Positions 13,025-26,530 are shown, counted from the stretch's first letter. The stretch is 64,000 bases of DNA from Pelobates cultripes (GCA_933207985.1 OW240918.1:18792878-18856877), one strand, 5' to 3'. Made by a program: numbers and translations. The notes: generated by a model from the letters alone, not told the origin.

Positions 13025-13688
13025 TTTACTTACTATATAGAAAATAAACAGAAGAAAATATTTGTGCAAGTAGTTTTCCTACCTAGTTTTCAGCCACAGT
13101 ACATATAATTAACATTAGACATTCTTGATATAATATTGTACATAAATGAAAAAAAAAAAGGAAAAAGATTTCCAGCTGTGGCATTCATACGCTGCATGAA
13201 CACATTTTCACATAATGCACACAACACATTCCAGAGATGAATAAAAACATAATTATATGCATGAGAAAATGTACCTTTTGCCTAGAGATGCGCCAATCGC
13301 ATGTTCACAACATCAAGCTGCATGGGGCATTTTTAAAAGAAGCACTTACTGCTGTTTTACTGCGTCCCCTCAGAAGGAATATAATGAGGCATTGGTCAAA
13401 TTCTGCATGCAAGATGCTCTCCAGCAGATATACTAACTTAGTGGAAAACTACTTTTTCCCTCAATATATATATGTAAATATATTTTTTTTTAATTTAAGA
13501 AAAACTTTATTTGCCACAACATTATTGATTTATTATACACTTTTTTTTATTGTGTTTCTTAAGTATTTGTTTAGGCATAGTTAGTAATTGGATGTTTTTA
13601 TAATGCAGTGGTTTTTATTATTGCAACAATAAAAAAAGATACACAATGAATGAATCAAAAGTAATAAAAAAAATTGAATTTGTGTCCA

Positions 13689-14048
13689 TTAAAGGAACAG
13701 TCCACATACCATACCCACTACAGCCTGCAGCAGTAGTGGTCATGGCGCCATAAGTACCCTGGCATCAATTCCACCATAATCTGTGTAATACTTTTAGCAA
13801 GGATTGAAACTACATGAATCATTCCAGGTGTCTGTATTGCTTTCAGTCTTTTTGAGTAGGAGACACCACATTTTTTGATATTGTGGGTATTCATTGGCTG
13901 AGAGTGTCACCCGAGCACTATAATCTAATACATGAATTCAGAAGCAGTGCAGACACCAAGCAGGTCACAGGTAATTGACAAATTTTGCTAACATGGTTTA
14001 TAGCGCGATAGGACTGTTGTGGTTATGATGCTTGGAGTGTTCCATTAA
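13689..14048. mobile_element. TTAA-bounded miniature element
   Basis: Starts TTAAAGGAACAGTCC and ends GCTTGGAGTGTTCCATTAA; the outer 15 bases form an imperfect inverted pair. About 360 bp, non-coding. Confidence 0.65.
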
Positions 14049-14446
14049 TTTAACAGATTACCAAAACATTAAACAGAAAAAACACTAATGTTTGGAACTA
14101 ACATTTTTAGATCAAAGTAGAGTGTAAACCTCACAAGGATCTTCTATATTGGGTTTACATAAATAGTAAATCTCTAATTTATCCAATAGTGGGAACTATA
14201 TGAAGGAAGCTAAAGGAGTTTTATACAAAAGTGTGAAAAATTCGTAAAATTATATTAAGGGAAACAATAGCAGACTCTGCCTTTCCAATGTACTGCTCCC
14301 TAAAATAATGTCCAAGAATGGTGTGAGCAGTTAATAATTGAGTTTGTTGTCCTTAATGCATCCTATACCAGAAGAGGGAGCAGGGTACTGATCATCAAAC
14401 TGTCTCCATCTCCCTGCATGTGACAAATGACATCATACTGTATATT

Positions 14447-14468
14447 TATATATATATATATATATATA
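14447..14468. repeat. TA dinucleotide repeat
   Basis: Short run of TA. Confidence 0.9.
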
Positions 14469-16255
14469 GGTATACAGTTAAATTGGTGTTTACTTCCTAC
14501 CACTATAATTTGCTGATCTAAGACTAGCATAATAGATTTAGCTTACTTCATTTAAAAAAAATATTTAATTTGAATTCAAATACTGATTTTGCATACATAT
14601 ATTTTAACTAAATTATGTTATATCACTATTTCAAGGAAATTCTTTGTTATGAATAACTTTTATTGCTGTTGCAGAGTGTAACTGTTTAAAAAAAAGTCTT
14701 CTATCATCAAAAGCTGATCTGTTTTCAATTATTTATAGTTGCATTTAGTTACAGCAACTGTCAACAAGACGTACTTCTGTGAGTACCGTTAGATCATAAC
14801 ACATCGAGATGTTTTAATCAGGAGGGATGGGAGAGGTGGTTTCAGTTGAAATCAAAGCTCCTTCTTATTGTAACTAAGTTGGACGTGGCAAAAACAAATA
14901 CTTCCCAGATTGAACACATTCATTTTTAAATGAATAGGTTTTTTTGGAATCTGCATATTAAAAGGGATATGCCATTAAGATTTCAAAGAAAACATACTTT
15001 TATTTTCATTTGACATGAGTATGCTTATTTTTAGTGCACGATCAGCAAGTTATTTTTCATGGTACTAAAGAGGCCATTTACTGCAATAAGGTTTTGGCTG
15101 TCAAGTTCTTTTTTACTGTCAACATTTGGGACATGTAAAAAATAGAGCATAAACCCAGAAAACTAACAAGGATAAACAATAATGTAAAGTTAACTGCTTA
15201 TTCTCCAAGAAGTATGCATGGACTAAAGAATTTCTATTTTTTTAATTCAGCTTATTTTGGCCAATACGTGAAATTCTTTGGTCAGTGTCCACTTATTCAT
15301 GATGGTTTACTTAATATCTGAGTTGAATATGTAAAGAAATCACAGAAAAAAAAACTTCAAAAAGTTTATTCACTAGGCAGTTGAGTTAAAGTAAACAGAC
15401 AACAGACATACGTTAGGCATCAATACTCAAGTTCAAAAAATATCTTTAAATTAGATCTATAGTCCCAAAAATAACAACCAGGAAGACACTAGAGTGTATT
15501 TGCTGTTTGATAAGACAACTGCGCCCAGGACAATTCATTCAGATGAAGTGATCTGGGTGACTTTAGTGGTCCATAAACTAGTCCGCTGGTGATTTCCACC
15601 AATTCAGCTATATTAGCTTTTATTGAGAAAGAATGATGGCAACTCACTGAAAACTTACTGTTTAGTGAAAAAAAGATTACGGCAGAACTATTGCATAAGC
15701 AGTTTATAATTTATCAGTGAATATTTTTGTACAATTTTACCCAGCAGCATGTTCATTATCAGTGCATATATTTTCAATGTATAATCTTAGCGTCTTACGG
15801 TCAATCTTTTGCAGTGTAAAATATATATGCTTTAAGGTGAGATTTTTTAAGTGTTGTTTTATGCAAATCGTGATTAAAGGAAAATCTTTTGCATATAGCT
15901 TCACATAATATTAGATAATTCCGACCCATCTTGGGAAAGACGTTCACTTTACTGGTATATTTTGAAAAATGATTGTAGTCATACTGAATCAAGTTTACCA
16001 TCTGTTATATTTAGCAATATGGCTCAATTCAAGGATTATGGATACAACATCCCATGCAAAGTTGTATTTCCAAGCTGTTCTTGTCAACAATAAACCCATT
16101 GTAATGATGCATTTTAATATCAATCAGACTAAGTAAAGAGTGACAAAGTCTACATATGGATGACAAGCTGTTTTTTTTAGTAAATATTTTTACATTTTGA
16201 CAACGCAGGCTTATGATCCAAATTACAGAGAGTCTAATTCTGTTACATGTAAGAA

Positions 16256-16282
<27 letters not shown>
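16256..16282. repeat. TA dinucleotide repeat
   Basis: About 27 bp of TA. Confidence 0.9.
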
Positions 16283-16286
<4 letters not shown>

Positions 16287-16541
16287 TCTGGATACATAAT
16301 GCATAATTTGAGGGGGTAAAAGTAAAAATAAAATGTGTTATACATTGCTAAAATCGGATTCTATTAATCTATTCTCGTAGTGTGAGATTTTACATCAGAT
16401 ACAATACATGATTTGAATTATAAAAAGATAAAACATCTGAAAAAAAAAACCCAGATGTATAAAATAACATGAGTCAGCCAGTTAGAAGCAAATACTTTTA
16501 AGGAAAACAGCAGGTTTAACATCCTAAAATATGCATTCAAG

Positions 16542-19494
16542 GGCATGGCTTGGAGCTCGAGCTGCACGGTAGCATGTCGGAGTAGCTCCCACCGAACGAG
16601 AGATACAGAGCGATAAATAACCAGACTGTTGAGCATACTAGCAGTCAGAACACACAGCAATTACTGTGAGAATGTCACAGAGGCAGAAAACCAAATCTGC
16701 TAAGGCGGAAAAAGTGTCCTTCTTCCTCCCCAAGGAGACGAACCCTAAACCGCGGGAAAACCTCGCTCACTATCGCCATCGGCCTCCCCAGGGTGCGTTG
16801 CTGAAAAGCAGCCCTTAACAGTACCGCGCATGAGGGCTATGATGGCTGAACTCTCAGACACCATTCAAATCGCAAATGCAAACCCTGACAGTGGAGTTCT
16901 GGAAGGACATCAAGGACATCGGAAACCGCACTGTGCACTTAGAAACCAAAATGGATGAATTCTCAGTTGCACACAATAGTCTGGCTGACAAATTACAAGA
17001 ACTAGATGACATTATAGAGGCGCACAGAATTAAACTGGCAGACATGGAGGACAGATCCAGGAGGAATAATCTCTGGTTCAGGGTATACTTGAATCGCTTA
17101 CAAATGCCGACTTGGTTAACTTCCTCCAGGGCTTATTCCTACAGTTAGCCCTGAAACTGCATCTGGACCAGTTGCTCATAGCCAGAGCACACCGCCTCAG
17201 GAAATCTAAACATCTAGGGATTTCATAGCAAGGATACACTTTTTCCACGCTAAAGAATGCATTCTTCGGGCAAGCAAAAAAAAAATATGCCGAAAAAATA
17301 CCATAACATCAAGATTTTATCTGACTTATCAGCGGAGACTTCTCAGTTTTGTAAGTCCTTAATGCCGAATATTACAGTTAGTGTACCACCAGGACTCTCT
17401 GCACTCCATCACTACCCCAACACAGGGCCAGCAACAGCTCCAAGACTAGGGTATTCCACTAGCTGAACCAACAAGCTCCAACCCGGCAAAGATCCCCAGA
17501 CTGGCCCAGGACTGGTCTACTCGTTGATGCAGCCTACTGTCCACGGTGAATCGGTACATGTTAGGCAACAAAACACACTAGCACACCATACAAGGTCACA
17601 CGTTATATTTATTGTTAGTTAACATGTTTATTCTCTGATATTGATAATCATGCAATGCACTCTTGGTCAGGTTTAGCTAAGTTTTCAGCTACACCATCCC
17701 AAAGGGTTTTCCCTAATGTTATGCGAGCCAACACCTCGGCTAGTTATGGCCCATTAGAAATGTGGTTGAACACTAGGGGACACGGAACAGAGATATCCCT
17801 GCTGGACTATTACATGAACGTTAAGTTATGACCATAATTATTTATTTATAAAATATTTTACCAGGATGGATACATTGAGATTTCTCTCTGTTCTGTTACT
17901 ACACACCACAGGTTAATTGCAAAGTTTAAAATTCATCAACACGCTCTTGTATGCAATCGACAGTGAGAATTCCTCTACAATGGAGTGTCTCGTGGTCACG
18001 GCCCCTAGTAGCTGTGTTCAACCCCCCCATTGGCACAGCCAGGCTCAATCTCTATGATCCATTTAGGGCCAAATACCCTTGTTTTCCCCTGGAGTTGGTT
18101 GCTGTGGTCCAGTCTTCTTTTCTCCTTTCCCTATGGGTCTCACTTTCTTGCAGAGTACATACCCTAAGTTACATAGTCTCCCCATCCTACAGTGTGATAA
18201 GCATTCATGTGTGTCTTAAATGTTTTACTGAAGGTGAGCACAGGCCAGCGTTCCAACCTGTTATCGTACTGTAATGAGAATCATGTCCTATAACATCAAG
18301 GGGCTTAATTACGCTGGTAAACTCTGGCTTCTGCTGCAAGACCTCAAGAAACACTCCGTATCCATTGCATGCATCCAAGAAATGCATTTTAAAAAAACCT
18401 AACGTGCCAACCATCTTCACCAAAACATTCCCTATACAATAGCATGCTCTATCAGATTTCAAAACGAATGGGGTTTCCATCTTCAACTTTATTCAATCCC
18501 CCTCTCTAGACACTAAAGCCACTCTGATGGACAGGAGGAAAAAAAGCATCCATACCATCTGTAAAACACTAGCCCACACCATGTCCCTGTACAACCTCCA
18601 CAATAGCTGGAGAATACTAAACCCCACAGACCGGGAATACTCTTTTTACTCCAGAGTTCACAATACCTACACCTGCATTGACACGTTCTATATAGACAAC
18701 ACAACATTACAAAACTGACAAAGTGTAAAATTGGAGATATTTGGTCTGATCATGGCCCAGTGTTTCTTGACTTATATGACACGTTCATATTTCAGGTAAA
18801 AGGCACCTGGAGACTGTATGAATCCCTCCTTCAGGATAAATTGTTTGGAGAGCAAATAAGGAAAGACCTCTAAGAGTATTTTCTCACTAATACCCCTGGG
18901 GACGTATCAGATTTGACGGTGTGGTCTGTCCACAAAGTGGTGATGAGGGGAAGATTCATTAGGCGATCAGCATTCATAAAACATCACCACCAATCCAGTT
19001 TACTGGAATGCCACAAACAGATAGCGTTGGTTACAGCCCAAAATAAACAAATGCCCACATCAGACCCAGCCTCCAAACTTGACAAACTGTACAAGGACCT
19101 CACTGCTCTTAATGCTCAAAAAACGAAATACTTCCTACACAGATTGTGTGCAACCACGTATCACAACAGTGGAAAGGCGTCCAAATATCTCACCGCCAGA
19201 CTTATGGCACAACAAGCAGCCACCAGAATCCCCTACCTGATGGGAAGGGATGGTGGCAAGATCATGAATCCCATTGATATAGTCCAAGAATTTGCTCATT
19301 TGCTCAGCATGAGTGAGGGGGTCACAGTCCCTGAGGCCAACTCCATTCAAAGCTATCTAAACCAGTTAGACCTCCCTGAAATAGGCCAGGATCATGCCGA
19401 CACCTTGCTACAACTAATCACACTCCAAGAAGTTCTTAAAGTAATCCATAGCCTTCTAGTCAAATTGGAAAAAAATATATACATTCAACACTGA
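16542..19494 (+). pseudogene. Dead L1/Tx1-like LINE: ORF1 and 5' part of ORF2, no reverse transcriptase
   Basis: A GC-richer 5' leader (from about 16542) is followed by an ATG at 16672 and broken ORF1. The 16876-17148 frame holds a coiled-coil-like stretch and then DMEDRSRRNNLWFR, the hallmark at the start of the RNA-binding domain of L1 ORF1 proteins. After 17150 frames and stops break it. ORF2 starts at 18274 (MRIMSYNIKGLNYAGK, then IACIQEMHF), the typical N-terminus of the APE-type endonuclease. The endonuclease end is seen near 18600-18760 (RILNPTDREYSFYS and WSDHGPV, with the catalytic SDH). An open frame 18913-19494 covers the linker after the endonuclease. Homology stops there; the reverse-transcriptase part and 3' tail are absent. 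Several stops and frameshifts make it non-functional. Confidence 0.85.
17836..17886 (+). repeat. Possible fragment of another dispersed repeat between LINE ORFs
   Basis: The TTTATAAAATATTTTACCAG segment and the following GGATACATTGAGATTTCTC read like a dispersed frog repeat as I remember it, not like L1 sequence. No ends or duplication are visible, so it may simply be the LINE inter-ORF region. Confidence 0.3.
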
Positions 19495-21097
19495 CAATAT
19501 TAAAATGATTATAGTAGGGTACATTGACACAGGCTCACAAATTAAATATGTATTATAAAATAGAAAAAACGATAAAACTAATTGACTTGTGTTTATTCTA
19601 AGATGCTTATAAAAGTTTTTTTAAATTATTTCCTGATACAGTGTGCTCAGTAGTATTAACAATGACAATAAACACGTTCTTAAAATACTATACACTATAA
19701 GTGAGAAGATAAAACAGCATGAGCAGAAAATATGCTGTTATTGGTGGTTAGAACCCTTAAATGATATTTATTATGTCTACTAGTAAAATGTTTCACTTTT
19801 TGCTTCATTAAGTATTACAGATCAGTTTTGTTCATGCAGGTGCTTTATCTCAATGGTAATTCTTCATGTGCAGGATATCGTTAACAGAGATGCCAGTTTA
19901 GGTCATTTTTCAAGAAAAGTGCCATTCTGTGGCAAATTGCTACTACACAGTGAAAGCTATTGATTTCTACAAAAAGTGATCCACATTTAGATATTTGCAA
20001 AATAGCATGTGCTAGACCTAGATTGGTAAATCATTGGGGACAGAAATAACTTTTAAACTCTAGATTCTGAGGTTGATGCTAAGGTACATTCAATGACCTA
20101 ATTTAAAACATACAGCGGGGTGAAACCACATTAGAGAAAATTGTTTTCTGGTATCAGTGACACACTCTGGTAGCTAAATAAATTTGAAGAATTATTTTAT
20201 TTTTGTAAGCCATGCTCAGATATGCAAAATATGTTTACAATCAACATGTTATAAATGAAGAGCATATAAAGTGGTCCTAAATGTATTTGTATTTTTGAAA
20301 TAAGCATAATTGCCATAGGGCATTTTGGGGTCCCTTACACAGTTTAAGGTCTGAGCCCCTAGGGCCTTCCCTGAGTGGGCCCACAGGGACAGCCCCAAGT
20401 TCACCTACAGGGCCTGCCGCCATCTCGTAGTCACTTGGAGCTGTTGTAGAAAATGTAGTATAGGCTTGTAAGATCTTTGATTTTCCATCTCCATGCATAT
20501 ATTTGCAGTATGGGGGTTGGGTGTCTTGTCTGTATCCCCCGTGATCGTGACAATGGAAATAACTATAACAATATAAAATGAGCATGTAGCATTGTGGTGC
20601 CCAAATACTCATTAGTGACAGACATCAAACCCAGGTAAACTATTTCACTACCAAGCTTTACTTTGATAACAAGAACTCAACTCTTCCAATCCTTCATTGT
20701 TACTTTCTTCAGCCATTATTGGTTCACATATATGTTGACTAAGTTCTGTTGGAATTTTTTAGCACAAATGATATGTTTTTGATTTTGTTTGTTCCTTCAT
20801 TGATGTGCCTACCGTGTTGAACCTGTGTATTCTCTACTATTGCTACTGACTTTGGTGGGGGGGGGAGGGTGGTCTCCCACCAGAGTGTGTCAGGCTAGGC
20901 ATAAGATTACTGCTTAATTTCCAGAGAGTGCCACACCACATTACAAAATATGATCATTTACTCATTTAAAACATTATCATATGTTATATAAAACTGTATC
21001 TCTGGAAACTTATGTCAGGCAACATAAGACAATTATGTAAAATAAGTTTTAGCATAGATTATTTCACAGTAGAGGAAAGGTTTTGAAGAAATCCTAC

Positions 21098-21260
21098 CCA
21101 GCAATGGGATCAACTGCAATAGCCTTTGGGTTATGAAGATCAAGATCTACCAATGTAACGCATACTGTCCCATTTTTGTTGCATGTAAATATTCTGTCAT
21201 TGCCATGATCCACAAAGTAAAAATTTCCCGTTAGCCAATCAACTGCCATTTGCTGAACAT
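21098..21260 (-). CDS. lrp1b: lrp1b internal exon: YWTD propeller blades (probably exon 7)
   Basis: This 163-nt exon sits between a TTTTTTACAG acceptor and a GTAGGA donor on the minus strand; it enters in phase 1 and leaves in phase 2. The reading is [19 protein letters not shown] at the start, then [19 protein letters not shown], and [14 protein letters not shown] at the end. [13 protein letters not shown] is a variant of the repeating propeller motif (a-[VI]-DW-x-G-N-x-Y-[WF]-[VT]-D). NPKAIAVDP is the strand that follows in the next blade. LRP1 has ALDPAMG where this has AVDPIAG, which favours LRP1B. The next exon should begin with Lys and a FFTDYG-type strand; I searched the remaining 21 kb on this strand and did not see it. 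No stop or frameshift. Confidence 0.94.
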
Positions 21261-21400
21261 CTGTAAAAAAACAACAACAAAATAAAACATAATTTGCAAA
21301 TCACTCTCTATTTAGCTAGAAACTGATTTACTAGGAAAAATACGAATATTTTTATCTTACTTTAAAGTACTTAATTGAGTTAACGTATAGTACACAAATA

Positions 21401-22564
21401 CATTGATCAGTCATAACATTAAAACCACTGACAGGTTGAGTGAATAACATTGAGTATATTGTTTAGTGGCACGTGTCAAGGGGTGGGACATATTAGGCAG
21501 CAAGTGAACAGTCAGTTCTTGAAACTCATGTGTTGGAAGCAGGAAAAAAGGACACGTGAAAAGATCAGAGTGACTCTGACAAGGACCAAATAGTGATGGC
21601 AAGATAACTGGGTCAAACAGCTCCAAAATGGCAAGTCTAGTGCGAGGGGCCTGGTATGCAGTGGTTAGTAACTACCAAAAGTGGTGCAAGAAAGGATAAC
21701 CAGTACACCTGCATCAGGGTCAAGGGTGCCCAAAGCTCATAGATCCATGTGTGGAACAAAGGCTAGCCCATCTGGTCCGATCACACAGAAGAGCTACTTT
21801 GGCTTAAATTGCTGAAAAACTTAAATGCTGGTCAAGATAGAATGGTGTCAGAACACACAGGACACCACATTTTGCTGTGTATATGGCTGCATATCCACAA
21901 ACAGGTCTTAGTCCCCCCTGTCCACCGATAAAAGTGCCTTCAATGGGGACGTGAGCATCCAAACTAGACCATGGAGCAATAGAAGAAGGTTGCCTGGTCT
22001 GATGAATCATGTTTTCATTTAGACCAGGTGGATGGTTATTTAACTGGGGAACATATGGCAGCAAGATGCACTAAAAGCAGACAGGTCGGTGGAGGCAGTG
22101 TTATGCTCTGTGAAGTGTTCTCCTGGGAGACCTTGGGTCCTGGCATTTATGTGGACGTAGCTTTGACACATACCACCTATCTAGAGATTGTTTCAGACCA
22201 CAAACACCCCTTCATGGCAATGGTATTCACTGGTGACAGTGGCCTCTTTCAGCAGGTTAATGCAGCCTGCCACTCTGAAAAAGATATTCAGGGATGGTTT
22301 TAGGAACATGACAAAGAGTTCAAAGTGTCGCCTTGGAGTACAAATTATACAGACCTCAATTTGATTTAGTATCTTTTGGATATGCTGGAACAACACATGC
22401 TGTTACTACTTGCAGGACTTAGAGGATCTGCTGCTAATGTCTTGTTGCCAGATACCACAGGACACATTCAGATGTCCATGCCTCAATGCATCGGAGCAGT
22501 TTAGTCAGCATGATGGGGACCTACATGATTAGGTATGTGGTTTTATTGTTGTGACTGAGCAGTG
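21401..22564 (+). mobile_element. Dead Tc1-like DNA transposon
   Basis: It is flanked by TA at 21399-21400 and 22565-22566, the target of Tc1/mariner elements. The left end CATTGATCAGTCATAACATT and the right end (inverse CACTGCTCAGTCACAACAAT) form terminal inverted repeats of about 28 bp. Between them is a degraded transposase on the plus strand. Its best open piece is 22028-22303 (GGGSVMLCEVFSWETLGPGI, then GLFQQVNAACH). The usual catalytic Asp of the QQDNAPCH motif is Val here (GTT). The PDLNPIE-type motif near 22350 reads TDLNLI followed by a stop where the catalytic Glu should be. Earlier parts contain stops and frame changes. The length, about 1.16 kb, suggests only small deletions relative to family members. 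Confidence 0.9.
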
Positions 22565-22779
22565 TAGATAGAAAGAAACACAAATACATACAGGAAGACT
22601 GCTAAATAATAATAGACAATATATTGTTAAGCTTACACACTCCATTAATGGCATACATATAGCAGAGTGTTTATGGAGGTAGGAAAGTCATTGTTTCATA
22701 TCTGATACCATCCGTTTGCATCAAAGATGTATCACCTACTAGGGTGTGTTAATGTAATAATGTATTACTACTCACTACA

Positions 22780-23215
22780 TTAAGAGGTTACTCCAACCAA
22801 AAAACAGTATTTTCACAAAATACTGTTCCAATTAGAGTAAACCTCACTGGCATAGGACCTCCAAAAAATAAAGATAGAAATGAGTATAAACTTATCTTTG
22901 ATCCAGAAATAAGGCCAAGTTCTACCAGCAACCTGATCCTCCTCCAATGACATCACTGCCTCTAACTGCAGGGGGAGGAATGTTCAGTGTAGAATGGCGG
23001 AGGGGAGGATTCGAGTGGCACAGAAGGGAAACTATGTCACAAGTAGTTACATACTATGCATGCTTATGACAGATGACGTTTATGCACAGAATTAACATTA
23101 GCCAACTCTGAACTTTCATTCTGGGTTGACTATTGACACTGTTGGAGGTTGTGTTATATCTCCAGCAGCAAAGAAAAGCTTAAACTCTGTATGTGCAGAA
23201 TTTCAAACAGACTTT
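22780..23215. mobile_element. Miniature element, TTAA type, right end uncertain
   Basis: After TTAA (22780) comes GAGGTTACTCCAACC and a hairpin of AACAGTATTTT and AAAATACTGTT. A GC-rich middle carries CCTCCTCCAATGACATCACTG. The same hairpin wording and a GTGACATCACCAGAGGAGG block occur, in reverse orientation, near 36.9-37.2 kb. Confidence 0.5.
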
Positions 23216-23326
23216 AAAAATATTACTTTACTTGATTTTCCCCTTTATTAATAAATTTAATCACTACTTCATGCAATGCTCAGGATAATTGAATTCATAT
23301 AGAAAACATGAAAATAAAATAATAAT

Positions 23327-23332
23327 AATATA

Positions 23333-23376
<44 letters not shown>

Positions 23377-23377
23377 T
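23327..23377. repeat. TA dinucleotide repeat
   Basis: About 50 bp of TA with one CA. Confidence 0.95.
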
Positions 23378-24407
23378 CAAACACTCACTTAATTTTCACA
23401 TACAGCTAGCAATTTTTAGTAATTATATTCACATATATTAAGGTTTGTTTTCAAAATGTTTTACACATGTAGATTTTTTTCTTTTCCAGTACCCAGGCAA
23501 TACATAAACACAAACAGAGTGAGCCATTACATTCCTAATTTCTGTGTAAGTGAATTTCTTGCCTGTTGCCAAATGATTATAAAATTATAATAGCGTCCCT
23601 CTCGCCTGCCATCTGAACCAAACAATAAAAAAGGAGATTTATAGCTATACACAGCGATTACAATCTTTTCTTAACTGCATATTCTAAATGTGTCTCATAA
23701 ATCTGCTCTGATTATAAATTAAAACTTTTTTTTTCCCTTGAAAGACAGGAGGTCCTTCCAGTGTTGATCTTAATGTAGAAAGCAAAATATCCCTTTATTA
23801 ACAAAAACATCAAGCACAGAGAATTATGTGAATTACGCTGTTCAGGATAACACTACATGACCACTTAATCTTGCAATGCTTTGCTGATTCTAATTGCTCT
23901 TCCTGGGGCAAATGACACCATTGCCTTTTAACCCTTTTATCATGATACAAACTTATCCAATTTGCAATGATTTTTGTTATGATACTTAAATTTTTTAGAC
24001 AATGCAATATGATAATATGTCTTAAAATATGCATTATTAATAAAATTTCTAGCCTTTTCAGTAACACATAGGGCTTATAAGTAAAGCTGGCAGAAAATGT
24101 CTTAATTATCATCCAAAAGTTAAAAATAACAGAGTTTTCTCTTCATTGAACATTTCTCATGAAAAGATATCTGTATATCATCTCTTCTGGTTGCATGCTT
24201 GAATATGTATGCATGGATGCATGTATATGGCATGTACCAGACTGTGCATGTTGTTTGGAGTACAAAGTACACCTCGATTAATACAGAGGTGTCATACCTA
24301 TGTTGCACAATAATTTTTAAAGAGAAAAAGTAAAAAATATATAAAAACATGCAAAACCTAATGAAAAGCAATGTATTTCTTCCCCACTACTGCACAAAGA
24401 GTTAAGT

Positions 24408-24540
24408 CAAGCTTCCCCAAACTCCAGCCCTCTAGATGTTGCTGAACTACAACTCCCATGATTCCATGAATGAAATAGGCTGAGAATCATGGGAGTTGTA
24501 GTTCAGCAACATCTGGAGGGTCAGAGTTTAGTGAAGCCTG
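24408..24540. mobile_element. Small hAT-type element with perfect 8-bp target duplication
   Basis: The ends CAAGCTTCCCC and GAAGCCTG are inverted. The body is a palindrome: GTTGCTGAACTACAACTCCC and its inverse on the right arm. AGTTAAGT at 24400-24407 is repeated at 24541-24548, the 8-bp duplication typical of hAT insertions. 133 bp, non-coding. Confidence 0.9.
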
Positions 24541-25997
24541 AGTTAAGTAATCAGAAAAGTGTAAATAAGCACATATATTGTCTTACATACAGTTTTCCGA
24601 CTAAGAATAAGTTGCCTCACAAATTAGCTTGGCATTGAAACTTTTGTTCTTTGTTCAACTCCAAAGTGTTTTCTCTATGGGATATGATTTAAATTAGGAA
24701 GAAACATTTGACACATTTCTTAGTAGGGAATATTGTTATTCTTAAAGACATATCTAAAAGTAACTATTACTTCCAATAGTATTATATATCTCCATATCAC
24801 AACGTTCTCTCTAATTTGCAACAAACAATCTGAGCAATTCTCTAAAATGAGTCAAAGTCTAACTCAATGTGATCTTATCTTTGTCAAATACCTTAGCGGG
24901 AAATATAACAATTGACAAAATAGCAATAAAAGGAATAAATTCACCATACCACCAACAATGGAAAGTGGTCACTATCAGGATGAATGGTGTAGATGCCAAA
25001 CAAAGGCAGGGTACAAAACAAAATGAAAATAAAGAGTTGGAAGGAGAAGAGAGGATGTAGATTTAAGTAAACATTAATGTATCTGTTTTTGTTTCATGAA
25101 AACAAACTGAATTTTCTATTCAGGGGGCTATTCTTTTTTATAAGGTAAAATTCGGGACTGAAGTTTCACCTAAAATTTTGCTGTACAGTGGTTAAAATAA
25201 ATTCTCTTAAATATTGGCCTATAAACTGCCTCTTAGTCAGATATAAGTTAATTCTATTTAAATTACTGCATGCAATATAACATAGACATACACCTCAAAG
25301 CTTTTTTATGAGATGTGCTATATTACAACAATTAAAATGTGAGAAATTCACCTTGCAGTATTATTGCACCAATATTTACACACACACACAAAAAAAACTT
25401 CCTTTTTGTCACTTAAAACACAATGGCATGCTAGGGAATTATTCTATTTTGCGTAATCGCTGTAAAAAATTCACTCTAAAAATGATAGTTATTAACTATA
25501 TCTTCTAATTTACTCTTGAAAATGCATTTTACAAAGCTATAAATTAAGCTTATTGGATATATCATAAGCAACTGGCTAATTTAATTTAAATAAAAAGCAA
25601 TAACAGGCAATGTAAATTGCCTTTTTCATTGTAATTTTAAATAATGCGATTAAAAAGTCATTTATAAAAGATAAGTAATTAGTAAATTGGCAGGTTTTAG
25701 ATATTTTACTTTCTGAGCAGTATGATAGTTATCAGCCAGTTTTATATAATACATACTATGTTTTATGCAGAAGGTGGCAGTGTAGAAAATATTTAAATAG
25801 AAATACATATTCTCACAGTTGTCTCAATATAAAAATATGCTAAACTGTAATATCAAATGAATTCTAAATTACTGACTAATGCTATGACATTTACAAAGTG
25901 ATAGAAATATATTGGGGATAGAATTGTATTCAAACTAAAAAATAAATAAATACATAACATACACACAAATATGTAAATGTAATGGCTGCATTTTCCT

Positions 25998-26530
25998 TTA
26001 AAGGGACACTCCAGGCACCAAAACCACTTTTACGCATTTGATAGGTTGTGAACTCATTAATATGATGTATTTTTTACATGCTCAAACCTTTTTGCATAAA
26101 ATAAATATTTAGCAAAATGTTGCAGCGTAAGCCACACCCCATCACTCTAGAAAAAGACTTCCTTATCAAATGTATGTACACAGCCCAGACACTGTCATTA
26201 CTGAATGATCCGAACTACAAAACAACCTGCATTACAAGAAGAGGACACCCAGGAAGGCATATAGTAAGTATATCACTAACTGTTTGCAGTTTATCTGGCT
26301 GTCTGCAGCCAGGTTGTAAATTAAAAAAAGTTGCTCACTCGTTGCTGTTGGGGCTGAGACTGTGTGCACACATTTGATAAAGAAGTATTTCTGGCACATG
26401 GGAACATGACTAAGGAGGCAGGCTAATGAGCCAGCATTCTGCAAAACATTTATTTATTTTGAGCAAAAACTATAAAGATTTGAGCATGCAGGTACTATTC
26501 ATTTACAAGATGACATATTTTTATAATTAG
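25998..26530. mobile_element. Palindromic TTAA-type element, right end eroded
   Basis: It begins TTAAAGGGACACTCCAGG. Its left half (AAGACTTCCTTATCAAATGT, 26154 onward) is mirrored in the right half (ACATTTGATAAAGAAGTATT, 26369 onward), so the whole is a long imperfect hairpin. The small open frames at 26117-26444 are arms of this hairpin. No right-hand TTAA terminus is clear. Confidence 0.6.

Larger units (their letters stand above)
1..21097 (-). other. lrp1b intron downstream of last visible exon (partial)
   Basis: It starts at the GTAGGA donor and runs off the left end of the window. It holds the LTR cluster at 2.4-7.9 kb, a dead LINE at 16.5-19.5 kb, TTAA elements at 8.6, 12.6 and 13.7 kb, and a possible antisense terminal exon at 9.4 kb. 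I see nothing definable in 260-1780, 3190-5110, 5915-6880, 7870-8320, 11400-12550, 14050-16540 or 19500-21090 apart from short TA runs. Confidence 0.75.

Noticed and set aside
13237..13584. 115-codon plus-strand open frame
   Set aside because: Low-complexity, AT-rich C-terminal half and no family resemblance; likely chance.
20277..20612. GC-richer 111-codon minus-strand open frame
   Set aside because: No recognisable domain and no splice context; probably an old repeat fragment, but it could not be assigned.
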